DNA of 64,000 nt from Membranipora membranacea (lineage: Eukaryota > Bryozoa > Gymnolaemata > Cheilostomatida > Membraniporidae): positions 19,711,387 to 19,775,386 of the forward strand of contig OU612069.1 of assembly GCA_914767715.1 (NCBI GenBank), given 5' to 3'. Within the stretch, counting starts at the first letter, position 1, and each line of letters begins with the position of its first letter. The position numbers were made by a program, and so were the translations under genes. The notes under the pieces were generated by a model. It was not told where the DNA came from and did not search any database. It saw only the letters and a list, made by a program, of their open reading frames with translations. Positions 61,870 to 64,000 of this stretch are shown piece by piece.

Positions 61870-61939
61870 TGTATTTATCATTCTATGATCCAAACATTTT
61901 AGATCGTTTGTCATAATATACATTATATATATATAAATA

Positions 61940-62556
61940 AAAAAAAGGAATAATCTGTATTGTTTGTAGTACTCTTCCGGAATGTATTGTGCTTTGTACA
62001 TATATATTACTTGCTCTTATATGATGGTTGATAAATGCGGATTGATAAATCTCAGTATCATGTTTTCCGACAATAATGAAGCTAGCTAACTTGGAATGAT
62101 CACCAGAGGTGGGGAAATATCTGAGCTATCTGCTCTTTCTGCATGGGGAGCCAACTTCCTTGCTTCTAGAGTGGAGTGGAAGTGGAGTTTGGGAGTGCGA
62201 TCCCAAACCCCCTGGTGGATTGGAACGATAAGACTTAGTGCGATCAGGGAGGGTGGGTGAGGTAGTTTTGAGGCTATAGATAATCTAGCGAGCCCAGTAA
62301 CACTCATTATTGAGGGGACAACTCAATATATTCAATATAAAGCTGTCTGCTAATATAATGGATGTATCATGCCTACTAAATTTGAATATTCTAAATATAG
62401 AATATTCAAACAGAGTAATTCTGATGTGAAAAGGGTTATCTACCCTGATTAAAACTGGAACATATTATATCAATATCATGTAGACGGCTTCAACATATAT
62501 ATATTTATTGCAGAAGCAATCTCACGGACATCATAAATATATATTCTATACACATT
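61940..62556. other. Intergenic sequence with a dispersed repeat
   Basis: No exon seen. GGGGAGCCAACTTCCTTGCT and TCTAGAGTGGAGTGGAAG at 62142-62182 match GGGGAGCCAACTTCTTTGCT at 63940-63975 in the same orientation, so a dispersed repeat occurs on both sides of the foldback element. Confidence 0.45.
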
Positions 62557-63237
62557 TAAAGGGATAATACACTTCTGATCTCTGTTTGGCAGCCAATGGA
62601 GCACAGAAAAATGTATGTACATACATAAACTCCTTATTTGTAATTCAAAACCCCTTGTTCTGCTCAAATGTGCATTCTAAATTGTAGTTGTGCATCTCCA
62701 ACAAGAAATAAGACAACTAACAGAATTGCTTGTGATCTGAAAAAAGCTGATTATGTGAGCAGTTGTGTGCTCCTACCTCTTGGTTGGTGTTTCAATTGTA
62801 CAGATACTCAGAGTGCGCATGTGCAATAATGACGACCTTTGGACTTTAGCTTGTTATTTTCTAACAGCCCAGCTTAACACTTTTACTACCATAACCGGAT
62901 ATGATAATAAAAGTGTAAAGCTGGGCTGTTAGAAAATAACAAGCTAAAGTCCAAAGGTCATCATTATTGCACATGCGCACTCTGAGTATCTGTACAATTG
63001 AAACACCAACCAAGAGGTAGGAGCACACAACTGCTCACAAAATCAGCTTTTTTCAGATCACAAGCAATTCTGTTAGTTGTCTTATTTCTTGTTGGAGATG
63101 CACAACTACAATTTAGAATGCACATTTGAGCAGAACAAGGGGTTTTGAATTACAAATAAGGAGTTTATGTATGCACATACATTTTTCTGTGCTCCGTTGG
63201 CTGCCAAACAGAGATCAGAAGTGTATTATCCCTTTAA
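62557..63237. mobile_element. Near-perfect foldback element, 330-bp arms
   Basis: TTAAAGGGATAATACACTTC at 62557 mirrors GTGTATTATCCCTTTAA ending at 63237. The arms (62557-62886 and 62908-63237) match throughout with only scattered differences, around a 21-bp loop with CATAACCGGATATG. It contains no coding frame beyond mirror-image short ones. No target duplication was identified. Confidence 0.95.
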
Positions 63238-63519
63238 TCTTGGCAATTATCGACATGGAACTCAATATTAAGACGGCTGCACCGTCTTACAGTATTATCA
63301 CATACAGTCTATCGCATTTCCAATATTACTCTCACCAAGTGCGTTTCAGTGTCCAGTCTGAATAACATAGTCAATACACCTCATATAGCTAAGGCTACAC
63401 AGTCCAGGTTCCGGGTGCATCCCGCTTAATCTGCTCAGAGGGCAAGGTCAGGGTACATCCCGCTTCGCAACGTATACTATCAGATGTAAATGCACCCGCT
63501 TGTAAGCTACTCGAGACAC

Positions 63520-63696
63520 CAGCTCTGCTAGGTTGGCTTTGCCACCAGTACGACCCTCAGTAAACAGCTCTGCTAGGTTGGCTTTGCCACCAGTACGACC
63601 CTCAGTAAACAGCTCTGCTAGGTTGGCTTTGCCACCAGTACGACCCTCAGTAAACAGCTCTGCTAGGTTGGCTTTGCCACCAGCACGACCCTCTCT
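63520..63696. repeat. 45-bp minisatellite, 3.9 copies
   Basis: The unit starts CAGCTCTGCTAGGTTGGCTT and ends CCCTCAGTAAA. Three complete units (63520-63564, 63565-63609, 63610-63654) are identical; the fourth has CAGCACG in place of CAGTACG and diverges at its end. 45 is a multiple of three, so frames stay open on both strands, but no start codon or splice context supports translation. Confidence 0.95.
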
Positions 63697-64000
63697 AGGC
63701 TGAAGATAGCTATCCAGGAGTTCTCTACCCAGGAGTTATCCTCTCTCGGCTCATTCATGGTGAGTTTGTTTCGCTAGAAAACGTTAGCCTGAAAACCAAA
63801 CCCTAGCCAGGTAACGGCCAGGTGTTCCACCCTTTTAATATTTCCCGTACCACAGTGGGATCCCATCCTCCCTGGTGCCATGTTGCGTTGACCTTTGACT
63901 TTATACAATAGAAAGTCTGAGTTATCTTCTCTTTATACACGGGGAGCCAACTTCTTTGCTTCCAGAGTGGAAGCGGAAGGATAAGACTGTGTCTTGTTGT

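Noticed and set aside
63520-63696. Coding repeat protein
   Set aside because: Frames are open on both strands simply because the unit is 45 bp; there is no start codon and a stop soon follows.

Overview
The window is eukaryotic nuclear DNA, almost certainly from a metazoan and probably an AT-rich, repeat-rich invertebrate. Reasons: genes are split by short GT-AG introns; there is a clear thioredoxin domain-containing protein 9 (TXNDC9) gene; and the mobile elements are of animal type (hAT, MULE, Gypsy, LINE, tRNA-derived SINEs, foldback MITEs). I see no bacterial operon signals, no rRNA and no CRISPR. I cannot name the species.

Layout. 1-1.4 kb holds two decayed Gypsy-type pol/integrase fragments. 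2.77-5.56 kb is TXNDC9 on the minus strand, four exons that join in frame to 219 codons. 7.3-16 kb is a plus-strand gene of eleven exons I could join in frame (615 aa): a WD40-repeat protein with a basic helical N-terminus and one C-terminal membrane segment. 17.15-28.3 kb is a second plus-strand gene whose four exons join in frame (293 aa): an unrecognised membrane protein. Its introns carry two hAT-like elements, foldback MITEs, a LINE fragment and a tRNA-like SINE head.

29.4-56.4 kb is dominated by one structure: two inverted arms of about 6.2 and 6.5 kb (29431-35639 and 49920-56394) around a 14.3 kb core. The core carries a MULE-type transposase gene (DDE core plus SWIM zinc finger, frameshifted) and, just upstream on the same strand, a fragmentary ubiquitin-specific protease (USP) with a recognisable cysteine box. 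Insertions present in only one arm (TTAA-flanked, GTTATAAAC-flanked, foldback) give empty-site/filled-site pairs inside the window. The inner edge of the right arm is a cluster of nested palindromes. Whether this is one giant MULE/foldback unit that captured a USP, or a segmental inverted duplication around an older MULE, cannot be settled from sequence alone.

56.6-57.2 kb is the 3' end of a LINE. 57.5-58.1 kb has two minus-strand candidate last exons encoding membrane segments. 59.5-61.9 kb has four or five plus-strand exons of an unrecognised gene whose 5' end I could not find. 62.5-63.2 kb is a near-perfect 330-bp-arm foldback element and 63.5-63.7 kb a 45-bp minisatellite. All exon calls come from reading splice sites and phase by eye; there are no transcript data behind them.
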